Part shown: positions 6,715 through 8,261 of the stretch, piece by piece | Numbering within the stretch: the first letter of the stretch is position 1 | Layout: each line of letters opens with the position of its first letter | Assembly (NCBI GenBank): GCA_002339355.1 | Contig: DDKQ01000060.1 | Coordinates: 1 to 8,261 of the forward strand | Direction of reading: 5' to 3' | Length of the DNA: 8,261 nucleotides | Origin: Candidatus Subteraquimicrobium carltonvillense | GTDB taxonomy: Bacteria; Actinomycetota; Aquicultoria; Subteraquimicrobiales; Subteraquimicrobiaceae | Notes under the pieces: model-generated | What the model saw: only the letters and a program-made list of their open reading frames with translations | Database searches by the model: none | Told to the model about the DNA's origin: nothing | Program-made: the position numbers and the translations under genes

Positions 6715-6784
6715 TTAGCTACCAGCTTCAAGCTATAAGCTGAAAGCTTAAAGCTTGTGGCTTGGGGCTTCAGGCTTGGGGCTT
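6715..6784. repeat. Heptanucleotide degenerate tandem array, ten units
   Basis: Ten 7-bp units on the plus strand: TTAGCTA, CCAGCTT, CAAGCTA, TAAGCTG, AAAGCTT, AAAGCTT, GTGGCTT, GGGGCTT, CAGGCTT, GGGGCTT. The core RGCT stays at the same place in every unit while the first two bases vary. It resembles the heptanucleotide STRR arrays described in cyanobacteria in design, though not in sequence. An eleventh unit (GTCTTTC) is more diverged. Confidence 0.85.
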
Positions 6785-6809
6785 GTCTTTCAGCAGATGA
6801 ACCACCACG

Positions 6810-6832
6810 CTTATCACCGCGTAGGTGATAAG
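6810..6832. repeat. Perfect 9-bp palindrome
   Basis: CTTATCACC (6810-6818) and GGTGATAAG (6824-6832) around the 5-nt loop GCGTA. No U-run follows on either strand, so it is not a typical terminator. It may be a further part of the neighbouring palindromic element or an operator-like site. Confidence 0.6.
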
Positions 6833-6848
6833 TAGGTAGCAAAAGAAT

Positions 6849-6908
6849 GTAGGGGCGGGGTTTATCCCCGCCCAAAGGCTTATAGCGGGAGACAAGCTCC
6901 CGCGCTAC
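6849..6908. repeat. REP/BIME-like double palindrome with GTAG...CTAC ends
   Basis: A 60-bp element starts GTAG and ends CTAC. It contains two perfect hairpins: GGGCGGGG/CCCCGCCC (6853-6860 and 6866-6873, loop TTTAT) and GCGGGAG/CTCCCGC (6885-6891 and 6897-6903, loop ACAAG). The G+C of its stems is far above the surrounding DNA. Paired extragenic palindromes of this kind are typically multi-copy and spread by REP-associated transposases. No transposase is in this window. Its right end overlaps the TAG stop of the gene at 6908-7393, and it may end that transcript or stabilise its 3' end. Confidence 0.75.
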
Positions 6909-7393
6909 TAAAATAATCGGCGCAGGGTCGAAATGAGGGTGGAGAAAGCAACAAAGATAAGGGTGAAAATTATACCAAAGACCTGGGGGATATTCACTAT
7001 TTTGTATTCCACCAAATAAACATAGGGTGAACCAATGGCGTGCTGAATTTCGGCGGGAATCGAAGGCAACCATGAAAAAATCGACGTCCTTCCCGCAAGC
7101 CACAGGCACAGAATGAGAAAGCCACTGAAGACGGACCAGCTCAAACACTCTAAGTGAGTAAACCTTTTTTGGAATCTCAAAGCAGTGACGGTATTCACCA
7201 TTCCCGCCAGGAGAAGCAGATAGCCTCCAACCGTTGCATAGGCATAAGTCCAAAACCACCTTTGATAAATTGCTCCACTATCCAGATATCCACTTATGAA
7301 GCTCGACTTTACGGGAAAAAATAGAGCAATTACAGCGAAAATCAGGCTTCCTATGGCAAAGAATATGAAACATACACGCACCAGTCTTTCCAT
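6908..7393 (-). CDS. Small four-helix integral membrane protein of unknown function
   Basis: 161 residues; ATG 7391-7393 with a strong ribosome binding site, AGGGGG, 7 nt upstream. Four hydrophobic stretches are visible: about 8-27 (VCFIFFAIG onwards), 52-74 (YATVGGYLLLLAGMV), 83-101 (SVFSGFLILCLWLAG) and 134-155 (VFGIIFTLIFVAFSTLI). The loop between helices 1 and 2 is aromatic (YQRWFWTYAY) and that between helices 3 and 4 has IPAEIQHAIGSPYVY. Both termini should lie on the same side of the membrane. There are no charged residues inside the helices suggesting a transporter, and no motif that I recognise. It follows the glycosyltransferase by 127 bp of repeat-rich DNA, so a link to polysaccharide work is only positional. 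The stop codon overlaps the palindromic element at 6849-6908. Confidence 0.85.
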   Translation of the reverse strand: MERLVRVCFIFFAIGSLIFAVIALFFPVKSSFISGYLDSGAIYQRWFWTYAYATVGGYLLLLAGMVNTVTALRFQKRFTHLECLSWSVFSGFLILCLWLAGRTSIFSWLPSIPAEIQHAIGSPYVYLVEYKIVNIPQVFGIIFTLIFVAFSTLISTLRRLF

Positions 7394-7420
7394 ACCAAAT
7401 CCCCCTATTTCGGTTTTCGA

Positions 7421-7519
7421 TTAGCGACTAGCGATGAGCGGTCTAAAAGATTTAACCGATAGTCGCTCGTCTAACGTCGCTCATAGATTCAGAGCTGATA
7501 GCTGGTAGCCGAGAGCTTA
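7421..7519. repeat. Heptanucleotide degenerate tandem arrays in two blocks
   Basis: Block one (7421-7441) has three units: TTAGCGA, CTAGCGA, TGAGCGG. Block two (7457-7519) has nine: CGATAGT, CGCTCGT, CTAACGT, CGCTCAT, AGATTCA, GAGCTGA, TAGCTGG, TAGCCGA, GAGCTTA. Units in block two are partly complementary to block one (AGCGA against TCGCT), so the blocks can pair imperfectly. The right end lies 1 bp from the stop codon of the glycosyltransferase. Together they fill most of the gap between the two genes. Confidence 0.7.
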
Positions 7520-7520
7520 T

Positions 7521-8261
7521 TCAAGTGATGTTATAGGCGCGTTCCCACAACCAGATATTCTTTTCAATGGTTCGAGTCTGGGCATATTCCCTTGCCTTCC
7601 GCCCTAATTTCACACGTAAATCGGGGTCTTCTATTAATCTTCGCAGGAATTTCATCCAATCTTTCGGATTTTGAGCTAAAAAACCATTCTCACCATGGAT
7701 AATACTTTTCATATAGGGTATAACCTTGGATGCCACCACGGGGAGTCCAACCATGCCATACTCTATGAGCTTAAGATCACTTTTGCAGCGGTTGAATTGA
7801 GTATCCACCAGGGGGGCAATTCCTATGTCAAATTTCGAAAGCAACTTGGAGTATTCTTCGAGTTTGACGGGTTTAAGAATTTTCATTCGCTCATGCTTTT
7901 TGAAGGGATACTCGCGCATTCCTACGACGTGCAGTTCCACGTAGGGATAGTCGTCCAATATTTGCTCTATTGTACCCCTCAAAATTTCGAGGTCGCTCCA
8001 GTGATGGGCTCCTCCCGCCCATCCTATGATTACTTTGCCATCCTCGCGAGGCTCATGCTTCACTTCCCAGTACTCTGAGGGCAACATATTTGGGAGCACG
8101 ACAACATTTTTATTGTATTGCCTTAGGAGCTCTGCTAAATAGGGCGTGGTTGTCGTCACCAACTGGCATGCTTTCAAGGCTGCTTTCACGGCTCGTAATT
8201 TTCTCGGGTCACTCCAGAAATTATATGCAGGACTTGCTCTGTCGACGTGCCAGAGATCATC
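7521..8261 (-). CDS. GT4-type (GT-B) glycosyltransferase, C-terminal part; 5' end outside window
   Basis: 246 residues are visible and the frame stays open to the right edge. The GTG at 8187-8189 is not the start, because good family sequence continues upstream (DDLWHVDRASPAYNFW). Next comes TTTTPYLAELLR and VVVLPN, the end of the N-terminal Rossmann domain. The C-terminal domain then opens with VIIGWAGGAHHWSDL (about window residues 77-91). The sugar-nucleotide site follows as RCKSDLKLIEYGMVGLPVVAS (about 158-178), where the Glu of LIEYG corresponds to a Glu of the EX7E-like motif. GENGFLA and a C-terminal helix (LGRKAREYAQTRTIEKNIW) are standard. The enzyme transfers a sugar from a nucleotide sugar, probably in surface polysaccharide or glycoprotein synthesis. 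Donor and acceptor cannot be told. It lacks membrane helices in the visible part. Confidence 0.93.
   Translation of the reverse strand, partial: DDLWHVDRASPAYNFWSDPRKLRAVKAALKACQLVTTTTPYLAELLRQYNKNVVVLPNMLPSEYWEVKHEPREDGKVIIGWAGGAHHWSDLEILRGTIEQILDDYPYVELHVVGMREYPFKKHERMKILKPVKLEEYSKLLSKFDIGIAPLVDTQFNRCKSDLKLIEYGMVGLPVVASKVIPYMKSIIHGENGFLAQNPKDWMKFLRRLIEDPDLRVKLGRKAREYAQTRTIEKNIWLWERAYNIT

Noticed and set aside
6715..6784. Possible CRISPR array
   Set aside because: The unit is 7 bp with no spacers, far below CRISPR repeat length, and no cas gene is present.
6666..7259. A 197-codon minus-strand frame overlapping the four-helix protein gene
   Set aside because: It runs through the palindromic element and the heptamer arrays and gives repeat-derived sequence (SLKPQATSFKLSAYSLKL). 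The alternative frame has a good ribosome binding site and clear membrane helices.
8187..8189. GTG as start of the glycosyltransferase
   Set aside because: The frame stays open to the window edge, and the upstream residues (DDLWHVDRASPAYNFW) fit the family, so the true start lies outside.

Overview
All six recognisable genes lie on the minus strand, so transcription runs from the right edge to the left. The proteins are bacterial in type: a surface multiheme cytochrome with DNRLRE and Ig-like domains, membrane-anchored proteins with Pro-rich stalks, and a GT4 glycosyltransferase. Together with moderate G+C and heavily repeated intergenic DNA, this suggests an uncultured anaerobic, possibly thermophilic or subsurface, bacterium. 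Deep-branching Actinobacteriota, Firmicutes and Nitrospirota carry similar cytochromes. The phylum cannot be fixed from this window.

Layout in transcription order: (1) the C-terminal part of a GT-B glycosyltransferase, entering at the right edge and stopping at 7521; (2) a small four-helix membrane protein of unknown function (7393-6908); (3) a 368-bp intergenic block (6540-6907) holding perfect palindromes and two 7-bp-period tandem arrays; (4) a probable three-gene operon in which two paralogous membrane-anchored proteins (6539-5646 and 4094-3240) flank an AAA/ORC-like P-loop protein (5616-4162). That protein keeps a Walker B strand but has lost a recognisable Walker A, and it carries a long Glu-rich insertion; (5) a 186-bp gap with a long imperfect hairpin that has a competing pairing partner; (6) a very large membrane-anchored or secreted cytochrome c (3053 to the left edge, incomplete) with eight CXXCH haem sites in view.

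The cytochrome points to extracellular electron transfer or a cell-surface redox structure. The central operon is the least familiar part. Both paralogs share a one-helix N-terminus, an exactly spaced Cys/His set (CRYGH, then CxxHxxC 32 residues later), a TPR-like helical hairpin, a Pro-rich stalk and the same C-terminal domain. With the degenerate ATPase between them they look like parts of one envelope-associated assembly, but no function can be assigned from sequence alone. A second theme is the intergenic DNA: heptanucleotide degenerate tandem arrays and palindromes that repeatedly begin at or next to the stop codon of the preceding gene.
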